Positions 17,105 to 26,083 of a stretch of DNA of 64,000 nt are shown one piece after another; the stretch's first letter is position 1, and the number at the start of each line of letters is the position of its first letter. The translations under genes and the position numbers were made by a program. Source of the stretch: Pseudoalteromonas sp. UG3-2. Lineage in GTDB: Bacteria > Pseudomonadota > Gammaproteobacteria > Enterobacterales > Alteromonadaceae. The notes beneath the pieces were generated by a model that did no database searches, was not told where the DNA came from, and saw nothing but the letters and a program-made list of their open reading frames with translations. The DNA lies in the NCBI RefSeq assembly GCF_037120705.1, contig NZ_JAWLJU010000002.1, positions 248,001-312,000 of the forward strand, given 5' to 3'.

Positions 17105-18298
17105 CTAATGCGAGGCTGGCAATTCAACCTGGTGTCGAGCGACCCCTTTTAGCATCGCCAGCTTACCCTCATAAATGCGTTTGTCATGACTAAACTCTGC
17201 CACATTATGAGCGCGTTCTAGTAAGTATTCAGCCTTATCAAGCTCGCCTGCAACATACGCCACCTTCGCTAAACCAAAATAGCTACCATGTAATCGCTTA
17301 TCTAGTGCTTTGGCCTGAGAGTAATAGTGCTTCGCTTGTTTCATCTCACCCTTTTTGAACGCTTCATCGCCCAGTACCAACATGTAATACGGATTCGATT
17401 TTCGCGCCACGTGGATTTGATACTCTAAACGTTCTGCCTCAGCTTGTCGGTCAGTTAAATAATACAGTTTCGCAAGGTTGCCCATGGCATTGCGATTGTC
17501 GTTGTTGATGGCGAGTGCTTGATTATAGGCACGTTCAGCGAGTTCATATTGGCCACTAATACGATACAAAATACCAAGATTACCCCAGGCACCGTCATGG
17601 TGCGGATCGACTTTGATAGTGGCACGGTAATAGCTAAACGCGAGATCTAACTGCTCATTTATCATCGCCATTGCGCCTTTGTTGTTATAAAACATCGCGA
17701 GTATGGTGTCGGTGCTAATCGGGGTGGTGGCGAAATCACGACCTCGACTGTTGGGGTCAAAGTCAATGGTGACGGTTGCCGGCTTTACATATAGGGTTTT
17801 AATGGCATAGCGCGTGTTATCGACCTCGGATACGCGAACATTAACGTGACCGGTCAGTAGGCTATAACCTCGACTTTGATCCCAATATTCGGGGATGTGT
17901 ACCCGCTGAAACTGGGTATGTAAACCTAAATGACGGGAAATGGCGTGGGCTAAAATAGAAAGCGACAAGCAATTGGCGTTCATATTGCGGTAAGTCTGAT
18001 TGGCCGTGAGATTGGCACCAGATTGGTAGGACATGGATTTATCGCCGCTTGCTACTAAAAAGCGCAGCAACTGCTTAGCCCGCTTAAGCCCAATGGCCCC
18101 ATCTTGAAAATACACATCCAATTGTTGTTGAATGTCTTCGTTGAGATTAAAAACCTCTTCGCGGGTTTCTACCGCTTGTATTACAAAGGGCTTGGCAGAG
18201 ACCAGTATGGTGTTGTCGATAGTGACGGTTTTGGTGGCTTTACAGCCTAGCAAAGCGACAGGTAACAGTAACAGTGAGAGCAAATGACGTGTTTGCAT
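17105..18298 (-). CDS. Lipoprotein with transglutaminase-like region and TPR repeats
   Basis: This 397-residue product starts at an ATG with a perfect GAGGAGG site. It has a lipoprotein signal peptide with the lipidated Cys at residue 19 (ALLGC). Residues about 70-185 look like a transglutaminase-like cysteine-protease fold: a Cys in NMNANCLSLSILAHAI (C110), His in LTGHVNVRV (H151) and Asp in TIDFDPNS (D181) are placed like the Cys-His-Asp triad. Residues about 205-385 form five or so TPRs (for example AWGNLGILYRISGQYELAER and AMGNLAKLYYLTDRQAEAE). A role in envelope peptide processing or protein interaction is inference; no characterised homologue is recognised. Confidence 0.85.
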   Translation of the reverse strand: MQTRHLLSLLLLPVALLGCKATKTVTIDNTILVSAKPFVIQAVETREEVFNLNEDIQQQLDVYFQDGAIGLKRAKQLLRFLVASGDKSMSYQSGANLTANQTYRNMNANCLSLSILAHAISRHLGLHTQFQRVHIPEYWDQSRGYSLLTGHVNVRVSEVDNTRYAIKTLYVKPATVTIDFDPNSRGRDFATTPISTDTILAMFYNNKGAMAMINEQLDLAFSYYRATIKVDPHHDGAWGNLGILYRISGQYELAERAYNQALAINNDNRNAMGNLAKLYYLTDRQAEAERLEYQIHVARKSNPYYMLVLGDEAFKKGEMKQAKHYYSQAKALDKRLHGSYFGLAKVAYVAGELDKAEYLLERAHNVAEFSHDKRIYEGKLAMLKGVARHQVELPASH

Positions 18299-18436
18299 AC
18301 AACCTCCTCAGGGGTACTGCGCCTGCAACACATGGTCATTTTCTGGTGTGGCTGTACCCAAGTACTTACTTATACCTTAGTACAATAATTGTCAGTTGGC
18401 GTATACAAACTTGTTACTGAATGTAATGGGAAAGGG

Positions 18437-18468
18437 GTGGCGTAACAAAATAACCCTTGTTACGCCAC
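18437..18468 (-). terminator. Perfect 12-bp hairpin after the chemoreceptor gene
   Basis: GTGGCGTAACAA (18437-18448) and TTGTTACGCCAC (18457-18468) pair without mismatch around an 8-base loop, 11 bases past the minus-strand stop at 18479. The following minus-strand bases are pyrimidine-rich but not a clean U-run. Confidence 0.6.
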
Positions 18469-18478
18469 TGAGTGCACC

Positions 18479-20380
18479 TTAGAAGCTGGCAACCAGATCA
18501 TCCAATGTTTTCGCCGAGGATGCTAGACGTTGAATGGCTTGCTCGGTATCGAGTTGCTCATGCATTACTGAGTCACTGATTTCACTGATCTGTTCAATGT
18601 TACGGCCAACATCGGCGACCACATTGCTCTGTTGCTCTGTTGCTGTGGCAATAAGGGCAGTCATATCATTGATTTGATTTGCGGTTTCAGAAATCTCAAG
18701 CATCAAATCAACAGACATCTGCATGGTATCGACACTCTGCTCGGCCTGCTTACTTGAACGCTGGATCTGGCTAACTATGTTATCGGACACCTGAGTGAGT
18801 TCGGAAATGGTTGCTTGAATTTCGTCTGTTGACTGTGAAGTACGACTGGCTAATGCGCGTACCTCATCAGCGACCACAGCAAAGCCACGGCCATGCTCGC
18901 CAGCCCGGGCAGATTCAATCGCCGCGTTTAATGCCAGTAAGTTAGTTTGCTCAGAGATGCCACTGATGACGTCAACGATATTGGCAATGGACTTAGTCTT
19001 TTGCGCCAGCGTAGCCACTTGAGATGCCATGTTGTCAATGTCTGTCGCTAACAGGTGCAATGTCTCTTGGCTTTGTTGTACGCCTTGGCGACTGCTTGCA
19101 GTGGATACTTTACTCTCTTCAGTGAGCTTCGCAGTATTGGTGGCGCTACTGGCAATTTCTTGCACGGTGGCGCCCATTTCATTTATGGCAGCAGCCACTG
19201 ACATGGTTTGCGATTTCTGTTCTTCTAATGACTGCGAGTTCTGCTGGCTTTGCACTAACACCGCTTCGCTGGTTGCGCGAATAGAATGACTTTCTTCAGC
19301 AACCATATGAATGGCTTCTTCGATTTTGGTCATAAACTGATTAAAGCCATTAGCCAAAGCATGCAACTCAGGCTGCGAGGAATCAGGCAAACGATAGTCT
19401 AACTTGGCATCACCATTGCCGAGTTGATCAAATAACTCTGCCATATTCTTTAAAGGCGCACTGAGGTTTTTTGACAGCAGCATACTGATAAAACTAGCCA
19501 CCAAAGCAATAACAAGTGAAAACCCGATGATCTGCCACTGCAAATCAGTGATGCCACTGTATACTTCACTGGTTGGCACTTGCGCAACAACCAAAAGATC
19601 AGTATTTGGAATTGGGCTGGCAGCAACCAAATTGGTATCACCATCCACCTCTAGCTCTTTGACGATAAAACTATCGGTATTAATAAATACGCCGCTATCG
19701 TTACCATAAAAGTCGCTGAGAGACGATTTAGCTACTTTACTGGCGTCTGGGTGTAATTGCACCGTGCCTTGGCGGTTAATAACAAAGACAAAGCCGGTTT
19801 GCTCGATCTTCATATTGGCTAACATGGCCTGCATGTCGTCAATGCTTTTCGCCAACCCCGCCAGACCAATGCCGTTAAGCTGCTGGTGGTTGACAAACAT
19901 CTTCACATCACCAGGTGCTTCTTGATAGATGCTAATAGAAAACGCTTGACCACTTTGCGTAAAGCCAAAAAACCAACCGTCTTGGTCACGGTTCAGCTGG
20001 CGCAAAAAGCCATTTTGATTCCAATATTTATGGTTTTCTCGGTTCGCCCATGAGGCCGTTACTAAGTCATATTGAGCTGCGATGCGTTTGAGCTCATTCA
20101 CTAACAAAGTCTCATCAAGTTGGTTTTGCTGCGCACTTTGCGTGATAAATAAGTTACTGGATAGCTGTTGTGCCGCATTTTTTAAGCTACTGATTTGCTT
20201 GCTCAGTGATTTATTTATACTTTCTACCTTGCTGGGCAATTCAGATTGCAGCATGCGCTCATGAGTGAGCGTTTTGGCGCTGTAGAGCGAGGTAACCCCG
20301 ATCAAACAAGCAACCGCTATGGCAATAAGACTACCGAGTAAGGTAATTCTTTGAGTTATAGTTAAGCCTGTATTTTGCAT
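18479..20380 (-). CDS. Methyl-accepting chemotaxis protein
   Basis: A membrane chemoreceptor of 633 residues. TM1 is at about residues 13-33, followed by a periplasmic Cache-type sensor (about 35-270, including [17 protein letters not shown] and [19 protein letters not shown]). TM2 is at about 280-303, then HAMP and a full signalling domain whose hairpin tip is readable as [20 protein letters not shown] followed by [18 protein letters not shown]. It would signal through CheW/CheA to the flagellar motor. The ligand is not predictable from sequence, though Cache receptors of this class often bind amino or organic acids. It is a single gene with its own promoter region. Confidence 0.95.
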   Translation of the reverse strand: MQNTGLTITQRITLLGSLIAIAVACLIGVTSLYSAKTLTHERMLQSELPSKVESINKSLSKQISSLKNAAQQLSSNLFITQSAQQNQLDETLLVNELKRIAAQYDLVTASWANRENHKYWNQNGFLRQLNRDQDGWFFGFTQSGQAFSISIYQEAPGDVKMFVNHQQLNGIGLAGLAKSIDDMQAMLANMKIEQTGFVFVINRQGTVQLHPDASKVAKSSLSDFYGNDSGVFINTDSFIVKELEVDGDTNLVAASPIPNTDLLVVAQVPTSEVYSGITDLQWQIIGFSLVIALVASFISMLLSKNLSAPLKNMAELFDQLGNGDAKLDYRLPDSSQPELHALANGFNQFMTKIEEAIHMVAEESHSIRATSEAVLVQSQQNSQSLEEQKSQTMSVAAAINEMGATVQEIASSATNTAKLTEESKVSTASSRQGVQQSQETLHLLATDIDNMASQVATLAQKTKSIANIVDVISGISEQTNLLALNAAIESARAGEHGRGFAVVADEVRALASRTSQSTDEIQATISELTQVSDNIVSQIQRSSKQAEQSVDTMQMSVDLMLEISETANQINDMTALIATATEQQSNVVADVGRNIEQISEISDSVMHEQLDTEQAIQRLASSAKTLDDLVASF

Positions 20381-20528
20381 TAGATTTGTGTGTGTAATCC
20401 CGTGGAACCGATTATTCTAGCATAGTAAATAACCAGCTCGGAACAAGTTGACATGCTCTAAAAGCAAAAAAAATTATCTTGTAGATGAGTGTCATAGCAA
20501 GACAGGCAGATTGAGCGAAGACAAATAA

Positions 20529-20560
20529 AAGGCCACAACCTCAGGGAGGGAAGTGGCCTT
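20529..20560 (-). terminator. Terminator of ilvC
   Basis: AAGGCCAC (20529-20536) pairs with GTGGCCTT (20553-20560). Read on the minus strand the stem is followed by a TTTT-rich tail, 62 bases beyond the ilvC stop. Confidence 0.8.
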
Positions 20561-20622
20561 GGTTTCTAACAAGCGAATCGTTTGTGATGCATTACCTTCT
20601 GCTATTCACAGCAGCACCATCA

Positions 20623-22095
20623 TTAGATTATTTTCTTCATATCAGACATATAGCCGCGCAAGGTTGCGCCAACTTTTTCAACTGGGTGATTACGAATGGC
20701 TTGATTCACCGCAATTAACTTTTGGTTGTCTACGTAGCTATTGGCTGCTGTTAAGCCTTGGCCAATATCACTCACACTTACGCTTTGCATAAAGGGTTGT
20801 AATAAAGGCAAACATGCATGATTGTACAAGTAACAGCCGTATTCGGCCGTATCAGAAATAGTACGGTTCATTTCAAACAGCTTTTTACGTGCGATGGTAT
20901 TGGCGATTAATGGTGTTTCATGTAGTGACTCATAATAAGCGGATTCGTCAATGATCCCCGCAGCGGTCATGGTCTCGAAGGCCAGCTCGACACCGGCTTT
21001 AACCATCGCCACCATTAAAATGCCTTGATCGAAAAACGCTTGCTCTGCGATGTCGGCATCGCTGTTGGCTTGCTTTTCAAACGCAGTTTCTGCGGTTTCG
21101 GCTCGCCAAGCATGGAGCTTTGCATCGTCTTCAGCCCAATCGGCCATCATGCCCTTGGAGAACTCACCACTGATAATATCGTCCATGTGCTTGTTATAAA
21201 GCGGGCGCATTAGCGTTTTTAACTGCTCACTTAAGTCAAAAGCACGCAGCTTTGCCGGGTTAGAGAGCCTATCCATCATGTTGGTGATACCACCATGCTT
21301 AAGTGCCTCAGTGATGACTTCCCAGCCATATTGGACTAATTTTGAGGCGTAACCTGGTTCTATCCCTTCTGCGACCATTTTGTCAAAGCACAATATTGAA
21401 CCGGTTTGCAGCATGCCACATAAAATAGTTTGCTCGCCCATTAAATCCGATTTCACTTCGGCAATGAAGGACGATTGTAATACCCCAGCTCGGTGGCCAC
21501 CGGTGCCTGCTGCATACGCTTTTGCTTGTTCTAAGCCTTTGCCTTCAGGATCGTTTTCTGGGTGAACGGCGATCAAAGTGGGGACACCAAAGCCGCGTTT
21601 GTACTCTTCTCGAACTTCAGTACCAGGGCACTTAGGGGCAACCATGATCACTGTTAGGTCGTCGCGCACTTGCATCCCTTCCTCAACAATATTAAAGCCA
21701 TGAGAATAGGCTAGGGTGGCGCTTTTTTTCATTAGTGGCATCACGGCGTTGACTACCGCTGTATGCTGTTTGTCTGGGGTTAAGTTAAGCACCAAATCCG
21801 CTTCGGGAATGAGTTCTTCATAGGTACCAACCACAAAGCCATTTTCGCTAGCGTTGAGGTAAGATTGTCTTTTTTCTGCGATGGCTGAAGGACGTAATGC
21901 GTAACTTACGTCAAGGCCCGAGTCACGTAAATTAAGGCCTTGGTTTAAACCTTGAGCACCACAGCCGACAATAACTAGTTTTTTGCCAATGAGGACATCG
22001 ACACCTTGTTCGAACTCTTTGGGATCCATGAAGTGACATTGAGAAAGCTGAGCTAATTGCTCACGCAAAGATAAAGTATTAAAGTAATTCGACAT
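20623..22095 (-). CDS. ilvC: IlvC, ketol-acid reductoisomerase (class II)
   Basis: IlvC converts acetolactate or acetohydroxybutyrate to the dihydroxy acids in valine, leucine and isoleucine synthesis, using NADPH and Mg2+. The 490-residue length marks the long class II form found in gammaproteobacteria. The Rossmann motif is [19 protein letters not shown] near residue 37, and metal-binding segments include [12 protein letters not shown] and the duplicated C-terminal helical domain (GYLYNHAC-like region [13 protein letters not shown]). It is divergent from the LysR gene ilvY across 107 bases, the classic ilvY-ilvC arrangement, and has its own terminator. Confidence 0.97.
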   Translation of the reverse strand: MSNYFNTLSLREQLAQLSQCHFMDPKEFEQGVDVLIGKKLVIVGCGAQGLNQGLNLRDSGLDVSYALRPSAIAEKRQSYLNASENGFVVGTYEELIPEADLVLNLTPDKQHTAVVNAVMPLMKKSATLAYSHGFNIVEEGMQVRDDLTVIMVAPKCPGTEVREEYKRGFGVPTLIAVHPENDPEGKGLEQAKAYAAGTGGHRAGVLQSSFIAEVKSDLMGEQTILCGMLQTGSILCFDKMVAEGIEPGYASKLVQYGWEVITEALKHGGITNMMDRLSNPAKLRAFDLSEQLKTLMRPLYNKHMDDIISGEFSKGMMADWAEDDAKLHAWRAETAETAFEKQANSDADIAEQAFFDQGILMVAMVKAGVELAFETMTAAGIIDESAYYESLHETPLIANTIARKKLFEMNRTISDTAEYGCYLYNHACLPLLQPFMQSVSVSDIGQGLTAANSYVDNQKLIAVNQAIRNHPVEKVGATLRGYMSDMKKII

Positions 22096-22170
22096 GATAT
22101 TTCCTGATGCTGTCCAAGTAGAAACTAAGTGTAGAGTAGAGCGTGGTTTTGGTTGCGTAAAATGATATAT

Positions 22171-22189
22171 TTGAACTATAGTGTTTCAA
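22171..22189. promoter_or_regulatory. Candidate IlvY (LysR-type) operator between ilvC and ilvY
   Basis: TTGAA at 22171-22175 and TTCAA at 22185-22189 form an interrupted dyad of 19 bases, the usual scale of a LysR binding site, 14 bases before the ilvY ATG. In E. coli IlvY activates ilvC when bound by acetolactate or acetohydroxybutyrate and represses itself from this gap. Confidence 0.5.
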
Positions 22190-22202
22190 AAGGTGAAATG
22201 CT

Positions 22203-23096
22203 ATGAATCATAAACAATTAAAATACTTTCTTGCTCTGGCTGACACACTGCACTTTTCTCGCGCCAGTGAGCGTTGTTTTGTAAGTCCACCCACATTAAG
22301 TCGACAAATTAAGCAGTTAGAGGAAGAAGTTGGGGCGCCACTGTTTTTGCGAGATAACCGCACAGTCGAGTTAACCCAGCAAGGCAAAGCATTTATTCAC
22401 TATGCCCAGTCGACTTTATCGAGTTGGCGGCAATTTAAGAGTGAGTGTGTAGACGATAATAAACCGCTCAGTGGTGAGCTCAGTTTATTTTGTTCGGTGA
22501 CCGCGACTTACAGTTTTATTTATGATTTATTCTCACGGTTTCGCCACCAATACCCGCAGGTAGAGTTGAACCTCATTACCGGCGATCCGGCGCACTCAAT
22601 TGCGCAAGTGGCCAGTGGCAAAGAAGATGTGGCGGTGGCGGTAAAGCCAAAACATTTGCCCAGTGGCATCGAATATTTGCCAATTGGTCGCTCGCGCTTA
22701 GTGTTTATTGGCCCCACCATGGACTGCCCCCTAAAAGCCACCTTAGAGCAGCACAGCGATGGTGAAATGCCATGGCACAGCTTGTCTTTCATTATGCCAG
22801 AGCAGGGCGTATTGAAAGAAAGGGTGGATAATTTTTGCAAAAAACACCATTTTACGCCCAAGGTGTATACCCATGTTTCAGGTCACGAAGCCATGGTGGC
22901 ACTGGCCAGCCTAGGTTTTGGTATTGCTTGTGTGCCAGAAATCGTGATCAGTCAAAGCCCGTTCAAAAATCAAGTGCAATTATTACAACTGCGTTCAGAC
23001 GAAATTGAAATTGGCTTAGTAACTAAGAATAAAAGACTATACGATCCGGTGGTTAAGGCCCTATGGGATACGGCAAAAGGATTATTTACGTTGTAA
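22203..23096 (+). CDS. ilvY: IlvY, LysR-family activator of ilvC
   Basis: This 297-residue LysR regulator has the N-terminal winged helix-turn-helix (LKYFLALADTLHFSRASERC, then PTLSRQIKQLEEEVGAPLF) and a periplasmic-binding-protein-like effector domain. Divergence from ilvC, its length and the His-Phe-Ser-Arg-Ala helix match IlvY, which senses the IlvC substrates. It should therefore activate branched-chain amino acid synthesis when substrate builds up. The orphan response regulator begins 63 bases further on and could share its transcript. Confidence 0.92.
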   Translation: MNHKQLKYFLALADTLHFSRASERCFVSPPTLSRQIKQLEEEVGAPLFLRDNRTVELTQQGKAFIHYAQSTLSSWRQFKSECVDDNKPLSGELSLFCSVTATYSFIYDLFSRFRHQYPQVELNLITGDPAHSIAQVASGKEDVAVAVKPKHLPSGIEYLPIGRSRLVFIGPTMDCPLKATLEQHSDGEMPWHSLSFIMPEQGVLKERVDNFCKKHHFTPKVYTHVSGHEAMVALASLGFGIACVPEIVISQSPFKNQVQLLQLRSDEIEIGLVTKNKRLYDPVVKALWDTAKGLFTL

Positions 23097-23159
23097 AGCA
23101 TCTATTCAGCTTGTGTGACTACACTGTTGCCATCCAAATTGAATGAATGAGGTGCGTCC

Positions 23160-23852
23160 GTGTCTACTATCTTGGTTGCACAAAGCAATGATACGCAATT
23201 AACAACACAACAAAAAATGCTTGAAGAACAGGGGTATGACGTTGAATTATTAAGGGAAATAGGGCAAATAAACGGTTACGCAGGGAAATCCATCAGTGGT
23301 GTTGTGCTCGATCAAGCTATCGCTTCGGTTCCCAGCTGTGACTCAATTAGTCAATTTCGACAAAAATTTAAAGCGCCAGTGATCGTTAGCCTAGACAGTC
23401 ATGATGAAGACGTCCACAGTCTGTTTTTAGAGCTCGGTGCCGATGAAGTCATCGCCAAAGACGCCAAACCCCGACTTTGGCGTGCCCGCCTAGATGCGTT
23501 ATTGAAACGCCAACTACCCTATGAAGAGGAGTCGCAACCTGAGCAACTGAGCTTTGGTCAACTCCACATTGATAAAAACACTCGTCGAGTGAGCTTTGCG
23601 CAAGAGCGCATCGACTTGACTACCCATGAATTTGAATTGCTATGGCTATTGGCCAGTCAAGCGGGCAAAGTGGTCAAGCGTGAATTTGTCTATGAACAAA
23701 TCTTGGGCAAATATTATCGCCCAGACACTCGCACCATTGACGTCAGAATTTCTCGCTTACGAAAAAAATTACACGACAACCCCAGTCGCCCTGAGAAAAT
23801 TAAGACCATCTGGCGACAAGGTTATTTATTTGTAACCGATGTGTGGAATTAA
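23160..23852 (+). CDS. OmpR-family orphan regulator with degenerate receiver domain
   Basis: This 230-residue protein has a receiver domain (about 1-115) and an intact winged-helix DNA-binding domain (about 130-228: LTTHEFELLWLLAS, RTIDVRISRLRKKL, TIWRQGYLFV). The receiver keeps the candidate phospho-acceptor D51 (GVVLDQA) and K100, but the acidic metal-binding pair is replaced (ILVAQSN, with S9 and N10 where D/D is usual) and the switch Thr is Leu78. Phosphorylation by a normal kinase is therefore doubtful. No histidine kinase is adjacent. The GTG start is backed by GAGGTG six bases upstream. The target genes are unknown. Confidence 0.88.
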   Translation: MSTILVAQSNDTQLTTQQKMLEEQGYDVELLREIGQINGYAGKSISGVVLDQAIASVPSCDSISQFRQKFKAPVIVSLDSHDEDVHSLFLELGADEVIAKDAKPRLWRARLDALLKRQLPYEEESQPEQLSFGQLHIDKNTRRVSFAQERIDLTTHEFELLWLLASQAGKVVKREFVYEQILGKYYRPDTRTIDVRISRLRKKLHDNPSRPEKIKTIWRQGYLFVTDVWN

Positions 23853-23941
23853 AACACGGTTGGGTGTTTTTTGAGCAGCGACCTATTGCTTTGTTCTAAT
23901 AATTGATTTACTTGTCCCAGATCAACTGCGGCTTGTTTTTT

Positions 23942-23980
23942 AGACATAAACCCATTGCTACGGGTTTATGTCTTTGTTTT
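23942..23980 (+). terminator. Terminator of the orphan regulator
   Basis: AGACATAAACCC (23942-23953) pairs perfectly with GGGTTTATGTCT (23962-23973) around an 8-base loop, followed by TTGTTTTATAT. It isolates the downstream uptake locus. Confidence 0.85.
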
Positions 23981-24063
23981 ATATATGCTTCTTAGTTTTC
24001 TTTCTTTTCTCTATGCACTAAAAAAGAGCGAAATGTTAGCAGAATTGTTATTTCTACAATGCA

Positions 24064-24082
24064 AATAATATTGATTGCTATT
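24064..24082. promoter_or_regulatory. Possible Fur-like box upstream of the DUF4856/imelysin locus
   Basis: The 19 bases beginning AATAATATTGATTGC and ending TATT match about 11 of 19 positions of the classical Fur box and show the AATA...TATT dyad. It lies about 70 bases before the first gene of a locus that looks like metal uptake. The match is moderate in an AT-rich gap, so this is a suggestion only. Confidence 0.3.
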
Positions 24083-24150
24083 TACGTATGTGTATACTTT
24101 GCACCTAGTTATGAAAATACAACCATAATTAGTTTTAAAGGAACACAATA

Positions 24151-26001
24151 ATGGTACTTAGAAAGTCTCTGTTAAGCTCAGCAATTTTAGCTGCTACCTT
24201 AGGTTTAACCGCATGTGGTGGTTCAAGCAGCAATTCAAACGATAATAACGACGATAACACTACCACTCCGCCGCCAGCCACTAACGCGGCACCGACTATT
24301 TCAGCCGATAACGCCAGCATCACTGAAGATAAGCTAGGTGAGGCGGTTGCGAATGTTTCTTTCTCAGACGACAGCGATGCCGTCAGCGAGTTGACCTTTA
24401 CCGTGTCAGATAACCGCTTCGAAGTGGTGGATGGTGTGTTGAAGCTAAAAGCCTCTAACGCTCTGAACTACGAGCAAGTTGAAGGCGGTGCCGTGACTAT
24501 CACAGTGACGGCAACAGACAGTGAAGGTGAAAAGGCTGAGGCTGATATTGCGGTTGCAGTAACTGACGTGGAAGCAACTGCTGGGGTAAATGTATACGCC
24601 TTTAATAACGCCAATGGTGAATCAAGCGTGGCTTACTCAGGGCAGGTTGCTCGTCATGCTGCAATGGTTCACATCAAGAGCCTAATGGGCAAATTGGACA
24701 ACGAAGTCGTAGTTGAAGCTGAAGGCGATAAAACAGCTGAAAGTCAAAAAACAGCTGAAGAGGCTATCAAAGAAATTAAAAGCTTTTTACTCACTAACGA
24801 CAGCATTATTGAAAACACCTTAGGTTTTGCTGAAGGCGCGAATGCTGAGCAAACCACACTGGGCGAAATTTCTAGTTCATTGAAAAAAGTCGCTGGTGAA
24901 GGCGGTAAAATCGCCGGCCGTGATACTTCTCACATGCATAAAGCATGGGAAGAAGATGGAACCATGGTGGGCTGGTCTGACTTTGGTAACCAAGCAGGAA
25001 CACCTGAAGGCTTAGCGCTTCACTTTGTTGACCTACTCGAAGCGCAACTTAAAGCGTTTGCAACTGGCGCAAACATCACCGCAGAGCACAATGGTCAGTC
25101 AGTGGTGCTAAACAAGCTTTACGTCACGCCAGAAGGCCTGGATTTAGCGCAATTGGTACAGAAGCACCTTAACGGTGCGGTAGCACTGTCTCAAGGCGCC
25201 GATGACTACCTTGATGATAAAATGCTGTTTGGCGTTGATGATGAAGGCAAGCCTTATGCAGATAACACAAATTCAGGCGGCAGCTACACTGAGCTGGAGC
25301 ATAAATTCGACGAAGGTTATGGCTACTTTGGCGCTGCGATTAACTACCTAGAGTACAGCGACGATGAAATTGCTGGTAAAGGTGGCCGTGAAGAGTTTGG
25401 CAATGGTTACAATGACTTTGATGGCAACGGTGAAATTGATCTGAACTCAGAGTACAACTTTGGTAACTCAACCAACGCGGCAAAGCGTGACCGTGGTACT
25501 AAAGGAAATGCTCACCCAACTGACTTTACTGCGCAAGCACAGTTAGCGTTTATTGCAGCACGAAAGCTTATCAACGATAACGTAGGGACTGATGTAGCAC
25601 AGTGGGCAACTGAAGACCAAGAGCGCCTAGAGGCACTGCGTGACCAAGCTATCTTAGCGTGGGAAAAATCAATTGCAGCGACCGTGGTACACTACATCAA
25701 TGATACAATCTCTGATGATGACGGTGACATTTTCGATATCGCCTCAGGTGACTTTACTGCTGAGCAGTTCTACACCGTGGCGAAGCACTGGTCAGAAATG
25801 AAAGGCTTTGCCCTTAACTTCCAGTTTAATCCGCATTCTCCAGTAACGGCGGAAAACTTTGCTAACATCCACGAGTTGATGGGCGATAAGCCAGTTTTAT
25901 CAGCGGATGGGGTTGACGCTTACAAAGCCGACCTAGAGCAAGCCCGTGATATTATTGCAGCTGCATACGGTTTTGATGCCGAGAATGTTGCTAACTGGTA
26001 A
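24151..26001 (+). CDS. DUF4856 lipoprotein with cadherin-like N-terminal domain
   Basis: This is a 616-residue outer-envelope lipoprotein. The signal peptide ends in LGLTACGG, with the lipidated Cys at residue 22, and an Asn/Asp/Pro linker follows. Residues about 50-148 form a cadherin-like beta domain (SITEDKLGEAVANVSFSD, LTFTVSDNRFEV, ITVTATDSEGEKAEADIAV). The rest is the DUF4856 domain (starting near VYAFNNANGESSVAYSGQ, with FNGNGYNDFDGNGEID-like acidic loop GYNDFDGNGEIDLNSEYN). DUF4856 proteins commonly neighbour imelysin and TonB-dependent receptors, so it may be a surface accessory protein in metal or complex capture; no activity is known. The acidic loop could bind divalent cations (inference). 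Confidence 0.87.
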   Translation: MVLRKSLLSSAILAATLGLTACGGSSSNSNDNNDDNTTTPPPATNAAPTISADNASITEDKLGEAVANVSFSDDSDAVSELTFTVSDNRFEVVDGVLKLKASNALNYEQVEGGAVTITVTATDSEGEKAEADIAVAVTDVEATAGVNVYAFNNANGESSVAYSGQVARHAAMVHIKSLMGKLDNEVVVEAEGDKTAESQKTAEEAIKEIKSFLLTNDSIIENTLGFAEGANAEQTTLGEISSSLKKVAGEGGKIAGRDTSHMHKAWEEDGTMVGWSDFGNQAGTPEGLALHFVDLLEAQLKAFATGANITAEHNGQSVVLNKLYVTPEGLDLAQLVQKHLNGAVALSQGADDYLDDKMLFGVDDEGKPYADNTNSGGSYTELEHKFDEGYGYFGAAINYLEYSDDEIAGKGGREEFGNGYNDFDGNGEIDLNSEYNFGNSTNAAKRDRGTKGNAHPTDFTAQAQLAFIAARKLINDNVGTDVAQWATEDQERLEALRDQAILAWEKSIAATVVHYINDTISDDDGDIFDIASGDFTAEQFYTVAKHWSEMKGFALNFQFNPHSPVTAENFANIHELMGDKPVLSADGVDAYKADLEQARDIIAAAYGFDAENVANW

Positions 26002-26027
26002 TAGCCACACCCACTTATAACGTTGAG

Positions 26028-26056
26028 AAGGTTAGCCGTTTTGCGGCTAGCCTTTT
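26028..26056 (+). terminator. Intercistronic hairpin between the DUF4856 and imelysin genes
   Basis: AAGGTTAGCCG (26028-26038) pairs with CGGCTAGCCTT (26044-26054) with one T-G wobble and a 5-base loop, followed by TT. It probably reduces read-through, giving more of the first lipoprotein than of the later proteins. Confidence 0.75.
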
Positions 26057-26083
26057 GTTGTATATGACTAACAGAGAATGCAA

